From an uncultured Collinsella sp. (GTDB lineage Bacteria; Actinomycetota; Coriobacteriia; Coriobacteriales; Coriobacteriaceae), in the NCBI GenBank assembly GCA_958452935.1, contig CAUDVX010000031.1:1-21074 (forward strand): a stretch of 21,074 nt of DNA, given 5' to 3'. Under the pieces are notes generated by a model that was not told the DNA's origin, made no database searches, and saw only the letters and a program-made list of their open reading frames with translations. Of the stretch, positions 7,532-15,754 are shown one piece after another. How positions within the stretch are numbered: position 1 is the first letter of the stretch; every line of letters begins with the position of its first letter. The translations under genes were made by a program, and so were the position numbers.

Positions 7532-8438
7532 CGTGGGCTACTCGCTCAAAGAGGCAATCAGCCACTTCTTCCGTAACTGGACCACCTCGCTCGGCGCCGT
7601 CATCACGATTTTCCTTTCGCTGTTTATCATCGGCCTGTTCATTATGGGTTCCGCGATGCTGAACTCCGTGATCGGCACCGTCGAGGATCAGGTCGTCATC
7701 AACGCCTTTATTAGCGATGACGCCGACCAGGCAGATGTTCAGGCCTTTGAGGCCGAGCTCAAGACGTGGAGCAACGTCAAGTCCGTGACGTACAAGGACA
7801 AGGACGACGCGCTGGCCGAGTACACGAGCAAGATGTCGGGTAACGCCGACGCTACCATGAGCGCGCTCGACGGTCAGAACCCGCTGCCGGCTTCGTTTGC
7901 CATCGAGATGGACGATCCGTCCATGGTCGAGAGCACGGCCCAGAAGCTCAAGAAGAACGCCGACTTCCAGAAGATCGCGGACGACGGCGACGTCAACGCG
8001 AGCGTTCTGTACGGCCAGGAGGAAGTGAGCCGCCTGTTCCAGGTGACGAACTACATCCGTATCGCCGCCGTGGTGCTCGTCGGCCTGCTGACCTTTATTG
8101 CGTTCATTTTCATTAACAACACGATTCGCCTGTCCATTACGGCGCGTCGTCGTGAGATCGCGATCATGCGCCTGGTGGGCGCAAGCAACGGCTTCATTCG
8201 CGGGCCGTTCATTACCGAAGGCGTGCTGCAGGCCATTTTGGGCTCGCTGCTTTCCATCGGCGTGCTGGAGCTGCTGCGTAACCTGATGGTTCCGCGTCTG
8301 CAGGAGAGCATCGGCTGGATGTCGTTTGCGCTGCCGATGCAGTACTACCTGGTGACCTACGCCGCGCTGATTTTGGTCGGCGTCATTATCGGTCTCTTTG
8401 GTTCCGCCATCGCCATGCGCCGCTATCTACGCGTGTAA
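7518..8438 (+). CDS. ftsX: Cell division protein FtsX
   Basis: FtsX is the membrane partner of FtsE; its extracellular loop contacts or activates cell wall hydrolases. 306 residues, as usual for the family. A cytoplasmic N-terminus (SLKEAISHFFRNWTTSLGA, typical FtsX) is followed by TM1 at ~22-48, a large extracellular domain at ~50-170, and three more TM segments (~178-200, ~225-250, ~272-297). The cytoplasmic loop carries the coupling stretch ARRREIAIMRLVGASNGFIR typical of MacB/FtsX permeases. ATG 7518 lies within the end of ftsE with GAGGGGAGG upstream. No dedicated hydrolase gene is found next to it; the hydrolase target must be encoded elsewhere. Confidence 0.96.
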   Translation: MAPTNVGYSLKEAISHFFRNWTTSLGAVITIFLSLFIIGLFIMGSAMLNSVIGTVEDQVVINAFISDDADQADVQAFEAELKTWSNVKSVTYKDKDDALAEYTSKMSGNADATMSALDGQNPLPASFAIEMDDPSMVESTAQKLKKNADFQKIADDGDVNASVLYGQEEVSRLFQVTNYIRIAAVVLVGLLTFIAFIFINNTIRLSITARRREIAIMRLVGASNGFIRGPFITEGVLQAILGSLLSIGVLELLRNLMVPRLQESIGWMSFALPMQYYLVTYAALILVGVIIGLFGSAIAMRRYLRV

Positions 8439-8461
8439 GCGTGCTTGGAATTCGTTCCTTC

Positions 8462-8495
8462 AACGGGTCGTCTCTTTTGGGGCGGCCCGTTTTTT
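8462..8495 (+). terminator. Intrinsic terminator of ftsEX
   Basis: A 9-bp stem (8462-8470 with 8483-8491, one G-T pair) with a 12-base loop, followed by T to 8495. It is 24 bases after the ftsX stop. Its T-run overlaps the -35 box of the rnr promoter. Confidence 0.85.
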
Positions 8496-8522
8496 GTCCC
8501 CTAGGGATCATTTGGGTAGACT
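8494..8522 (+). promoter_or_regulatory. Promoter of rnr
   Basis: TTGTCC (8494-8499) and TAGACT (8517-8522) are separated by 17 bases, a standard sigma-70-like layout, 38 bases before the rnr start. It begins within the T-run of the ftsX terminator, which insulates rnr from ftsEX transcription. Confidence 0.6.
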
Positions 8523-8560
8523 CTTGGGGTGTAAACGGCCATCGATAGTAAGGAGGCGCC

Positions 8561-10696
8561 ATGGGGCGCAATAACAAGCATAAGCGTGGAGCTCGCAATA
8601 AGCGCGGGCCGGTGCGCACCGAGCGTCGCCCGAGTCTGACCGGACGCGTGCAGCTCCATGAACATAGCGCCTACGTTGTAACCGAAAACGGCGACTACAA
8701 GGTCATGGGCCGCGGCAAGCGCGAGATTATGGACGGCGATACCGTTGCCGTGAGCATTAAGAACAGCCCGCATGGCGAGCGACGCGCCGTAATCGAGGGC
8801 GTCGTCGAGCGTGCAGCCATTAGTGTGGTGGGCACGTACCAGACCGCCGGCCCGCTCGGGGTGATCGAGCCGCTTGATTCTCGCCTTAAGGCCGATTTCT
8901 TTATTCTGCCGGAGGACACTTCGGCGGAGCGCTTGGGCGTTCATCCGGGTGATGCGGTCGTCGCGCGCATTCTGACATATCCGACGCGCCTGGAATCGGG
9001 CACCGTGACGATCGAGCGCCGTATTGGCGGCGATGATGCGCCCGATTTGGGCGTTCAGTATGTGATGGCGCGCTATGGCTATACCGATACTTATCCCGAG
9101 GCCGCGCTAGCCGAGGCCGAGGCACTTTCGCTCGATGTGGTCTCGGCACTCAAGGACCCGCTCCGCCGAGACCTGCGCGACCGCTTTGTCATTACGATTG
9201 ACCCGGTCGACGCGCGCGACTTTGACGACGCCATTTCGCTGGAGCGCACGCCCGAGGGTGGATACAAGCTGGGTGTCCATATTGCCGACGTTTCGCACTA
9301 TGTTGCCTGGGACGGACATATCGATCTGGAAGCCCGCCATCGCACGACGTCGGTGTATCTTGCCGATCGTGTACTCCCCATGCTGCCCGAGCGCCTGTCG
9401 AACGATTTGTGCTCGCTGCGTCCCGACGAGGACCGTTTGGCGTTTACTGTCGACATTGAGCTCGACGCGCAGGGTCGCGTGCGCCATTACGATCCCTATC
9501 CCAGCGTGATTCGCTCGCGCGTACGCATGGACTACGACGGTGCCGAGGCGCTGCTGGTACGTGCTGGTGCGGTGGAGTATTCGGTGCTGGAGGGTGCCGC
9601 CGAGGATGTTTCCGCGGTTGAAGCCTCGCGCGAGGAAGCGTTCGAGCGCGGGCTTGCGTGCGAGAAAACCGCTCGCGGCTATAACGTCGACTTGGGGGAT
9701 TTCCTCGTAGCCGCCAACGAGCTTGCGGAGCTCCGCCGCCGCATTCGTCGCGCACGCGGTTCGGTCGACTTTGACACGGCCGAGATCCGTGCGCTGCTGG
9801 ACGAGGACGGTGTGCCCGTGCAGATCGTGGCCCGTGAGCGCTCGTGCGCCACGTCGCTGATTGAGGAAGCCATGCTGCTGGCCAACGAGTGCGTGGCGGA
9901 GTGGCTGGCCGACCGCGATATCGAGGCCTGCTATCGCGTGCACGACGATCCCAGTCCCGACAGCCTGCACGGTGCTGCTGTGGCACTGGCGCAGCTCGGC
10001 ATCATCGATGACCGCCGTGCGGCCGGCATTGCCCTGGGAAGTCCCGACGAGTTGCAGGCGGCAGTTGACGCCGCAGCCGGCACGGCTAACGCACCGCTCG
10101 TCAACACGCTCCTTCTGCGCAGCATGCAGCGTGCGTTGTATAAGCCCCACAACGAGGGCCACTTTGCGCTCGCCGCGCCGTGCTACTGCCACTTTACAAG
10201 CCCCATTCGCCGCTATCCCGACCTGGTGATGCATCGCGTGCTCAAGCTGCAGCTGGCATACGAGCGGCTGGGTGGAAAAGACGCCTTGGTGCGTACGCCG
10301 CGGCTGATCGGTAAGGGCCGCGAGTCCCTGCCGCGCATCCTGCCGCAAATCTGCCGCGCGTGCAGCGATGCCGAGCGTGCGGCAGACGCCGCCAGTCATG
10401 CGACGCAAAAGATCAAGATCGCCCAGTACTACGAGGACCGCCTGGGCGAGCGCTACGCCGGAACGATCTCGTGGGTCAGCAGCATGGGCCTCTTTGTGCG
10501 CCTGGATCTGACACAGGTTGAGGGTTTGGTTTCGATCAAGAGCCTGGGCAACGAGTGGTTCGAGTTTGATGAGGACGCGCTCACGCTCACGGGCGCTGAC
10601 ACGGGGACTCGCTATGAGCTGGGGCAGCGCGTGATTATCGAGGTCTCGCGCGTCAACACCACACGCGGGCACTTGGATTTCAGGCTTATTCATTAG
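8561..10696 (+). CDS. rnr: Ribonuclease R (RNB/VacB family 3'-5' exoribonuclease)
   Basis: RNase R degrades structured RNA from the 3' end and works with tmRNA-SmpB in clearing non-stop mRNA. 711 residues. A basic N-terminus (MGRNNKHKRGARNKRG) leads into cold-shock-type RNA-binding domains; the RNB catalytic domain carries the metal-binding DPVDARDFDDA motif (Asp214, 217, 220, 222, 223) plus LPERLSNDLCSLRP and the CHFTSPIRRYPDL stretch. An S1 domain follows from ~630 (YAGTISWVSSMGLFV). The basic C-terminal tail common in RNase R is missing; the protein ends soon after S1. ATG 8561 has AAGGAGG upstream. In many bacteria rnr is next to smpB; here smpB is 8.6 kb downstream. Confidence 0.95.
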   Translation: MGRNNKHKRGARNKRGPVRTERRPSLTGRVQLHEHSAYVVTENGDYKVMGRGKREIMDGDTVAVSIKNSPHGERRAVIEGVVERAAISVVGTYQTAGPLGVIEPLDSRLKADFFILPEDTSAERLGVHPGDAVVARILTYPTRLESGTVTIERRIGGDDAPDLGVQYVMARYGYTDTYPEAALAEAEALSLDVVSALKDPLRRDLRDRFVITIDPVDARDFDDAISLERTPEGGYKLGVHIADVSHYVAWDGHIDLEARHRTTSVYLADRVLPMLPERLSNDLCSLRPDEDRLAFTVDIELDAQGRVRHYDPYPSVIRSRVRMDYDGAEALLVRAGAVEYSVLEGAAEDVSAVEASREEAFERGLACEKTARGYNVDLGDFLVAANELAELRRRIRRARGSVDFDTAEIRALLDEDGVPVQIVARERSCATSLIEEAMLLANECVAEWLADRDIEACYRVHDDPSPDSLHGAAVALAQLGIIDDRRAAGIALGSPDELQAAVDAAAGTANAPLVNTLLLRSMQRALYKPHNEGHFALAAPCYCHFTSPIRRYPDLVMHRVLKLQLAYERLGGKDALVRTPRLIGKGRESLPRILPQICRACSDAERAADAASHATQKIKIAQYYEDRLGERYAGTISWVSSMGLFVRLDLTQVEGLVSIKSLGNEWFEFDEDALTLTGADTGTRYELGQRVIIEVSRVNTTRGHLDFRLIH

Positions 10697-10724
10697 CCGG
10701 AATTTGGTGATTGATAGAGAACGG

Positions 10725-10750
10725 GGCGGTCTTTTGGGGCCGCCTTTTTT
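10725..10750 (+). terminator. Intrinsic terminator of rnr
   Basis: A 7-bp stem GGCGGTC/GGCCGCC (10725-10731 with 10738-10744, one G-T pair) is followed by six T (10745-10750), 28 bases after the rnr stop. Confidence 0.85.
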
Positions 10751-10796
10751 GTGGCGCATCAATCGCCTTTCTGCTCGCGCGCTTGCGTCTTCCGCC

Positions 10797-10851
10797 TGCT
10801 ATAGGGGAGATAAAACCTACCAAAATAAACCTGTTCCTTCTTGGGAGGTTT
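10797..10851 (+). promoter_or_regulatory. Candidate promoter and repeated hexamers upstream of the recombinase
   Basis: TGCTATAGG (10797-10805) resembles an extended -10. Directly after its expected start point lie AAACCT at 10813-10818 and 10827-10832 and the inverted AGGTTT at 10846-10851. Such short repeats beside a serine recombinase could be an operator or part of a recombination site. The match is short and may be chance. Confidence 0.3.
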
Positions 10852-10870
10852 ACGAGAGAGCGGGGATGAG

Positions 10871-11476
10871 ATGACAACGGTGTACGGGTATGCGCGGGTG
10901 AGCTCGCGTGATCAAAATCTGAATCGGCAGCTGGATGCGCTGGGCGCCTATGGCGTGGAACCGGCGAATATCTTTGCCGATCATGCGAGCGGCAAGGACT
11001 TCGATCGACCGCGGTATCGCGAGCTGCTGTGCGCGTTGGATTCCGGTGATGTGCTGGTGGTACTTTCCATTGATCGGCTGGGCCGTAACTACAGCGAGAT
11101 CCTCGAGGAATGGCGGTGCATAACCAAAGAGCTCGGCGCCGCCATCGTGGTGCTGGACATGCCGTTGCTCGACACGCGCGCCAGAGACTGTGGTGGGTCG
11201 GACGTGACGAGTGCGTTGATTGCCGATATTGTTTTGCAGCTGCTGAGCTATGTGGCACAGGTGGAGCGCGAAAACATTCACCGGCGCCAAGCCGAGGGCA
11301 TTGCGGCGGCGCGAGCGCGCGGCGTGCGCTTTGGCCGGCCCCGCAAGCCCTGTCCTCCGCAATTCGAGCTGGTGCGCGATACCTACGAGGCGGGTGATAT
11401 CACGCGGAGTCAGGCGGCAAAGCGGCTAGGCGTGTGCGTGGGGACGTTCGATCGCTGGATGCGCGAGATGGAGTAG
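10871..11476 (+). CDS. Small serine recombinase (resolvase/invertase family)
   Basis: 201 residues, the usual size of Tn3 resolvase and Hin-type invertases. The catalytic domain opens with VYGYARVSSRDQN, where Ser11 is the expected nucleophile, and contains SIDRLGRNYSEI (the conserved DRLGRN) and the long E-helix region. The C-terminus holds GVRFGRPRK and a helix-turn-helix (ITRSQAAKRLGVCVGTFDRWM) for site binding. It would cut and rejoin DNA at paired sites for resolution or inversion. ATG 10871 is preceded by GCGGGGATGAG, a modest ribosome binding site. No transposase, terminal inverted repeats or phage genes are seen nearby, so it is a lone recombinase whose substrate is not evident. Confidence 0.9.
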   Translation: MTTVYGYARVSSRDQNLNRQLDALGAYGVEPANIFADHASGKDFDRPRYRELLCALDSGDVLVVLSIDRLGRNYSEILEEWRCITKELGAAIVVLDMPLLDTRARDCGGSDVTSALIADIVLQLLSYVAQVERENIHRRQAEGIAAARARGVRFGRPRKPCPPQFELVRDTYEAGDITRSQAAKRLGVCVGTFDRWMREME

Positions 11477-11501
11477 GGGCGCCACGGTCCTTTGGCGCCC
11501 C
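11476..11501. terminator. Hairpin after the recombinase gene
   Basis: A perfect 9-bp stem GGGGCGCCA/TGGCGCCCC (11476-11484 with 11493-11501) begins on the last base of the stop codon. No T-tract follows on either strand, so it may stabilise the 3' end or act as a weak terminator. Confidence 0.5.
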
Positions 11502-11587
11502 GATTCGAACATTTTGGATTTCGCTACGGCGACAACTGCATTTGGGGGTACACTCGCTGCTGCTCAAAAAATGACGGAGGTTAGCCC

Positions 11588-12166
11588 TTGGCGCGTGTGA
11601 AGCACATAGTCGGATGGATTTCGGTTGTCCTGCTGGTCGTGACGCTGGCAAGTATTTGGGTACTGACGGAGCAAAATGTGGAGCAGACGTCGTCGCTCAG
11701 CGAGTCCACCGCGCGTGCGGTGGAAGGACGGGCTGCGGACGTGCGGCCCGACGCCGCGCAGGAGTCCCAGGCGGGGGATGCCGCCGAGGGCGCTGATTCA
11801 ACGACTGCCACCGTTCATCCCGATCCGCTTGCGCCCGTTCGTCTGTGGATGGGTGCCAACATTCGTCGCGTCGCACATACCGTTGAGTTCTTCTTCGTAG
11901 GACTGTTTGCTTCGGCGACAGCGGCATGCCTGGGCGAGTGCCTGCCATGCGCGCGATTCCGGTACGTAGTCGCTCTGCTCTTTTGCGCCGTCTGCTCTGT
12001 CGGTGACCAAGTGCACAAGATTTTTGTTCCTGGCCGTCATTTCGACATGATCGACCTGGGCTTCGATGCCGCGGGCTATGTCACCGCCATGCTGCTGGTG
12101 CTGCTGGCGGCCGCGCTGGCTCGGTGCGCGACCTGTCCCATTGGCGCCCATGCGAGACGCCGTTAA
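11588..12166 (+). CDS. VanZ family membrane protein
   Basis: 192 residues. TTG start at 11588 is supported by GGAGG seven bases upstream and by the lack of another in-frame start before the first hydrophobic helix. TM1 is at ~8-26 (WISVVLLVVTLASIWVL), followed by an ~65-residue acidic, low-complexity extracytoplasmic segment, then helices from ~97. VanZ-type conserved positions are visible: HTVEFFFVGLF, and GDQVHKIFVPGRHFDMIDLGFDAAGY (His, Arg, Asp and Gly in the family pattern). VanZ proteins are associated with low-level teicoplanin resistance, but most chromosomal homologues have unknown roles in the envelope. The long linker after TM1 is atypical. A TACACT hexamer (11549-11554) may be the -10 box. 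The gene does not belong to a vancomycin cluster. Confidence 0.85.
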   Translation: MARVKHIVGWISVVLLVVTLASIWVLTEQNVEQTSSLSESTARAVEGRAADVRPDAAQESQAGDAAEGADSTTATVHPDPLAPVRLWMGANIRRVAHTVEFFFVGLFASATAACLGECLPCARFRYVVALLFCAVCSVGDQVHKIFVPGRHFDMIDLGFDAAGYVTAMLLVLLAAALARCATCPIGAHARRR

Positions 12167-12238
12167 CAACTCTGTTACGAATAATGCGACCTCGATGAAT
12201 CATTTTGTGTCGCGCGTATTTCCGAGCGGTCGGATTTG

Positions 12239-12268
12239 AGGGGCGAGCGGTAGAACGCTCGCCCCTTG
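12239..12268 (+). terminator. Strong hairpin downstream of the vanZ-like gene
   Basis: A perfect 11-bp GC-rich stem pairs 12239-12249 with 12256-12266 around GTAGAA. The tail is only TTGT, so termination may be partial. It separates the VanZ gene from the MurNAc operon. Confidence 0.6.
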
Positions 12269-12289
12269 TGCGCCATGATGCGGCACAAT

Positions 12290-12318
12290 GTACCGTAAAA
12301 GCTGTTTATATCCGGTAC
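12290..12318 (+). promoter_or_regulatory. Candidate operator upstream of murR
   Basis: GTACCG (12290-12295) and CGGTAC (12313-12318) form an inverted repeat with a 17-base AT-rich centre, 46 bases before the murR start. RpiR-family regulators bind inverted repeats close to their own promoters, so this may be the MurR site. Evidence is the symmetry and position only. Confidence 0.35.
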
Positions 12319-12363
12319 GAATCATTCTTTGGTCTTTAATGCTTCTCAACGGAGGTGTTTGAG

Positions 12364-13215
12364 ATGGCAAACGGATTGCTTTTAAGGCTTCGTGAGCGTG
12401 AGCTCAGTGCGAGCCCGGCAGAGCGCAATGTCATCGCATATGTGAGCGCTCATCCGCATGAGGTGGTCGGACTGTCCGTCCGCGGTCTTGCCGATGCCAC
12501 GTTCTCCTCGCCCTCGAGCATTTTGCGCTTTTGCAAGCGTTTGGGTTTTGCGGGCTACAAGGAGTTTCAGCGCGAACTGATTGCCGAACTTGCGCTCTTG
12601 GGCGACAGAAAGGACGTTGCCCTCGAGGACATCTCCGTGGATGACAGCGTCGAGCGAATCGTGGGGAAGGTGATGAAAAGCAACGTGCGCACGATCGAGG
12701 CGACGGCGCGAACGCTCGATTACACCGTTTTGGAACGATGCGCAGCCTATCTTAAGCAGGCGCGCATGGTCAATCTGTTCGGTATTGGTGCTTCTCGCTT
12801 AGTTGCTCACGATCTGGCGCAAAAGCTCATGCGTGTCGACAAGGAATGCCATCTGTACGATGACTGGCACGACCAACTCTTGTGCGCCAAGAACATGCAC
12901 GAAGGCGATATCGGCATTGCTTTTAGCTACTCGGGCTTAACGCAAGAAGTGCTGGACTGCACTGCCGAGGCCCAACGCCACAACTGTCCCGTTGTGGCCG
13001 TGACCAAGGTAGACGGATCGTCCAAGCTTGCCACCGTGGCCGATGCCGTGCTCGGCGTTGCTGCAAGCGAGCCCTTGGTCCGCAGCGGTGCCATGGCCTC
13101 GCGTATGGCCCAGCTTATGGTTGTCGATGCCCTCTACGCTGCTTACGTTGCGAGCGATTACGAACGGGCGACGCATGCCATCAAGCAAAACTACATCGAG
13201 AAACAGGAAAGATGA
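12364..13215 (+). CDS. murR: MurR/RpiR family transcriptional regulator of MurNAc use
   Basis: 283 residues in the two-domain RpiR layout. An N-terminal helix-turn-helix spans ~1-75 (LSVRGLADATFSSPSSILRF and CKRLGFAGYKEFQREL) and a C-terminal SIS sugar-phosphate domain ~115-260 (MVNLFGIGASRLVAHDLAQK, then IGIAFSYSGLTQEVLDCTAE). In known systems MurR represses murQ/murP and is released by MurNAc-6-phosphate. ATG 12364 is chosen over an in-frame GTG at 12355 because that GTG lies inside the GGAGGTG ribosome binding site. It is first in the operon, ten bases before murQ. It ends in TGA, one of only two such stops in this window. The specific MurR assignment comes from the neighbouring murQ and transporter. 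Confidence 0.88.
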   Translation: MANGLLLRLRERELSASPAERNVIAYVSAHPHEVVGLSVRGLADATFSSPSSILRFCKRLGFAGYKEFQRELIAELALLGDRKDVALEDISVDDSVERIVGKVMKSNVRTIEATARTLDYTVLERCAAYLKQARMVNLFGIGASRLVAHDLAQKLMRVDKECHLYDDWHDQLLCAKNMHEGDIGIAFSYSGLTQEVLDCTAEAQRHNCPVVAVTKVDGSSKLATVADAVLGVAASEPLVRSGAMASRMAQLMVVDALYAAYVASDYERATHAIKQNYIEKQER

Positions 13216-13225
13216 GGTGAATGAA

Positions 13226-14149
13226 ATGCTTGATTTAACGAAATTCACGACAGAACAGCGAAATCAAAAGTCAATGGAACTCGACACGATGACATCGCTG
13301 CAAATCGTCACGACGATGAACGATGAGGACCTTCGCGCCGTCCAGTCGGTTACGAAAGTGTTGCCACAGGTTGCCACGGCAATCGACTGGGCTGCCGAGG
13401 CGCTTGAGCGCGGCGGTCGCGTCTTTTACATGGGCGCGGGCACTAGTGGCCGTTTGGGCGTGCTTGACGCTTCGGAGTGCCCGCCTACGTTTGGCGTATC
13501 GCCCGATCTGGTTGTCGGGCTCATTGCCGGGGGCGAGACGGCGTTTATCAAGGCTGTCGAAGGTGCCGAAGACAGTGAGGAGCTTGGCGCGAGCGACCTG
13601 CGGGAGCGTGGACTCTCGGACAAGGATCTTGTCGTTGGCCTGGCGGCAAGCGGTCGTACTCCCTATGTGGTGGGCGGCCTTGTGTACGCCAAGGCAACTG
13701 GGTGCAAGACCATTGCAATTGCCTGTAACCAAGGGTCGAAGATTGGGGAGAGCGCAGATCTTGCCATTGAGCCCGTGCCCGGTCCCGAGGTGCTGACCGG
13801 CTCAACGAGGCTCAAGGCGGGAACGGTCCAAAAGCTCATTCTCAACATGATTTCGACCGGTGCCATGGTCAAGATTGGCAAGGTGTACCAAAACCTGATG
13901 GTCGATGTACAGCAGACGAACGAAAAGTTGGTGGTGCGCGGCCAGAACATCGTGATGGAAGCGACCGACTGCACGCGCGAGCGCGCTGTTCAGGCGCTTG
14001 CGGATGCCGGCGGCCACGTAAAAACCGCTATTGTCTCGGTGCTGTTGGACTGCGATGCCGAGCAGGCTGCGGTAGCTCTTGAACGGGCGCACGGCCATGT
14101 CCGTACTGCGGTGAGTGGCCATGAGAAGAGCAATGCCGATGTCCAATAG
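13226..14149 (+). CDS. murQ: N-acetylmuramic acid 6-phosphate etherase
   Basis: MurQ removes the D-lactyl ether from MurNAc-6-phosphate to yield GlcNAc-6-phosphate, in the cytosol. 307 residues, normal family length. The family hallmark GAGTSGRLGVLDASECPPTF is present, including the catalytic Glu of ASE; the second acidic residue of the E. coli enzyme corresponds to AGGETAFIKAVEGAED. A C-terminal small helical domain (ERAVQALADAGGHVKTAIV) is also typical. ATG 13226 has GAGGTG six bases upstream, overlapping the end of murR, so the two are in one operon. The PTS gene follows after 57 bases. Confidence 0.97.
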   Translation: MLDLTKFTTEQRNQKSMELDTMTSLQIVTTMNDEDLRAVQSVTKVLPQVATAIDWAAEALERGGRVFYMGAGTSGRLGVLDASECPPTFGVSPDLVVGLIAGGETAFIKAVEGAEDSEELGASDLRERGLSDKDLVVGLAASGRTPYVVGGLVYAKATGCKTIAIACNQGSKIGESADLAIEPVPGPEVLTGSTRLKAGTVQKLILNMISTGAMVKIGKVYQNLMVDVQQTNEKLVVRGQNIVMEATDCTRERAVQALADAGGHVKTAIVSVLLDCDAEQAAVALERAHGHVRTAVSGHEKSNADVQ

Positions 14150-14206
14150 GTGCACGGCGTGAGCTGATATGACATCCAGACGAGATACCCAATACAAGGA
14201 GGAGTT

Positions 14207-15637
14207 ATGACGAACAAAGAGCTGGCTCAAAAGCTGCTGGACCTTTTGGGCGGTAAAGACAACGTGCTCGCAAACGCGGCGTGCATGACGCGCCTGCGCG
14301 TGACCGTCAAAAACACGGGCAACGTCGACACGGAGGGTATTAAGGCGCTCGACGGCGTGATGGGCCTGGTTGAGGACGATACGATGCAGATCGTGCTGGG
14401 TCCGGGCAAGGTGAATAAGGTGCTCGAGGAGTTCTCCAAGCTCACCGGCCTCGCGAAAGGCGTTGCTGACGAGAGCGTGGTTGACGCTGCGGCCACAAAC
14501 AAGGCCGCGCAGAAGGCCAAGTACGAGTCTAAGCCGGTTCAGGCCTTCCTCAAGAAGATTTCCAATGTCTTCGTCGCCCTGCTTCCCGGCATCATTGCGG
14601 CTGGCCTCATCAACGGTATCTGCAACGTCATTAACGTCTCGACGGCAGGCGCGCTTGCAGGCGAGTGGTGGTACCAGGGCATTCGTTCCATGGGCTGGGC
14701 CTTGTTTGCCTATCTACCCATCTTGGTGGGCTATAACGCGGCACGTGAGTTTGGTGGCTCCGCTGCGCTGGGCGGCATCGCCGGCATGATGTGTATCGCC
14801 AACAGTGCCATGCCCCTGCTTGCGCCTGGCGCGGCTGATCCTGCCACTGCCATTCTGCTGCCGCTCACCAGTGCGCAGTACAACCCCGCAGCGGGTGGCA
14901 TGATCGCGGCTCTCATCGCTGGCGCATTTTTTGCCTGGATGGAGCGTCAGATTCGCAAGGTTATGCCCAACGCGCTCGATACGTTCCTGTCCCCGCTGCT
15001 GGTGCTCATCATCGGCGCCTTTGCTCTGATGCTCGTCATCCAGCCGGTTGGCGCATGGCTGACGACTGCTATCTTTAGCGTCCTCACCTTTATCTTCGAG
15101 AAGCTGGGCGTCCTGGGTGGCTATATCCTGTCGGCAGGCTTCTTGCCGCTGGTGTCCGTCGGCCTGCATCAGGCGCTCACGCCGATCCACGCTATGCTCA
15201 ACGATCCCGACGGCGCTACCAAGGGCATCAATTACCTGCTGCCCATCCTTATGATGGCTGGCGGCGGCCAGGTCGGTGCCGGTTTGGCGCTGTACTTTAA
15301 GACCAAGAACGCCAAGCTCAAGAAGTACGTCGCCGAGTCCATCCCCGTTGGCATCCTGGGCGTGGGCGAGCCTCTGATGTATGCCGTTACGCTGCCGCTC
15401 GTTCGTCCGTTTGTGACGGCCTGCCTGGGTGCCGGATTTGGCGGCGCGCTTGCAGCACTGCTTCACATCGGCACGGTTTCCCAGGGTGTTTCCGGTCTGT
15501 TTGGCCTGTTGATCGTCGTTCCTGGTCAGCAGCTCGGCTACGTTGCCGCTATGCTGCTTGCTTATGCCGCCGGCTTTGTCCTGACGTGGTTCTTTGGCGT
15601 CGACGAGCAGAGGATCAACGAGTTCTTTGGCGAGTAG
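14207..15637 (+). CDS. murP: PTS transporter, EIIBC, probably MurNAc-specific
   Basis: 476 residues. An N-terminal EIIB domain (~1-85) carries the phosphorylated Cys26 in NAACMTRLRVTV; after a short linker, EIIC spans ~110-470 with about ten membrane segments, including the substrate-site motif GVGEPLMY. This is the glucose/sucrose-type EIIBC layout seen in MurP. No EIIA domain is fused or encoded nearby, so a shared EIIA (Crr-like) elsewhere must donate phosphate. ATG 14207 has AAGGAGGAGTT upstream. Context (murR, murQ upstream, mupG downstream) points to MurNAc or a MurNAc-containing disaccharide as substrate; sequence alone would allow sucrose or trehalose. Confidence 0.88.
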   Translation: MTNKELAQKLLDLLGGKDNVLANAACMTRLRVTVKNTGNVDTEGIKALDGVMGLVEDDTMQIVLGPGKVNKVLEEFSKLTGLAKGVADESVVDAAATNKAAQKAKYESKPVQAFLKKISNVFVALLPGIIAAGLINGICNVINVSTAGALAGEWWYQGIRSMGWALFAYLPILVGYNAAREFGGSAALGGIAGMMCIANSAMPLLAPGAADPATAILLPLTSAQYNPAAGGMIAALIAGAFFAWMERQIRKVMPNALDTFLSPLLVLIIGAFALMLVIQPVGAWLTTAIFSVLTFIFEKLGVLGGYILSAGFLPLVSVGLHQALTPIHAMLNDPDGATKGINYLLPILMMAGGGQVGAGLALYFKTKNAKLKKYVAESIPVGILGVGEPLMYAVTLPLVRPFVTACLGAGFGGALAALLHIGTVSQGVSGLFGLLIVVPGQQLGYVAAMLLAYAAGFVLTWFFGVDEQRINEFFGE

Positions 15638-15645
15638 TTTGATAT

Positions 15646-15672
15646 CGCGAGCCGTGTTGCTCAGGGCTCGCG
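15646..15672 (+). other. Stem-loop just after the PTS gene
   Basis: CGCGAGCC (15646-15653) pairs with GGCTCGCG (15665-15672) around an 11-base loop, eight bases after the stop. It has no T-tract and lies upstream of the real terminator, so it may protect the murRQP mRNA 3' end. Confidence 0.5.
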
Positions 15673-15704
15673 GCGCGCGGAAGATTTCTTGATGCTATGG
15701 TTGT

Positions 15705-15738
15705 GCCGGCGGGGCTAACTGCTCCGCCGGCCTTTTTT
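15705..15738 (+). terminator. Terminator or attenuator between murP and mupG
   Basis: An 11-bp stem (15705-15715 with 15721-15731, one G-T pair) closes TAACT and is followed by T at 15733-15738. The ribosome binding site of mupG (AAAGGAG, 15739-15745) starts on the next base, so expression of mupG from any upstream promoter needs read-through of this hairpin. Confidence 0.88.
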
Positions 15739-15754
15739 AAAGGAGCGTTGAAGC

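Noticed and set aside
9107..10762. 551-codon minus-strand open frame opposite rnr
   Set aside because: Antisense shadow of RNase R. Composition is His/Ala/Val-rich as expected from reversed codons, and no domain is recognisable.
12167..12363. Riboswitch upstream of murR
   Set aside because: Only a terminator-like hairpin and a spaced inverted repeat are visible; no known riboswitch core was recognised.
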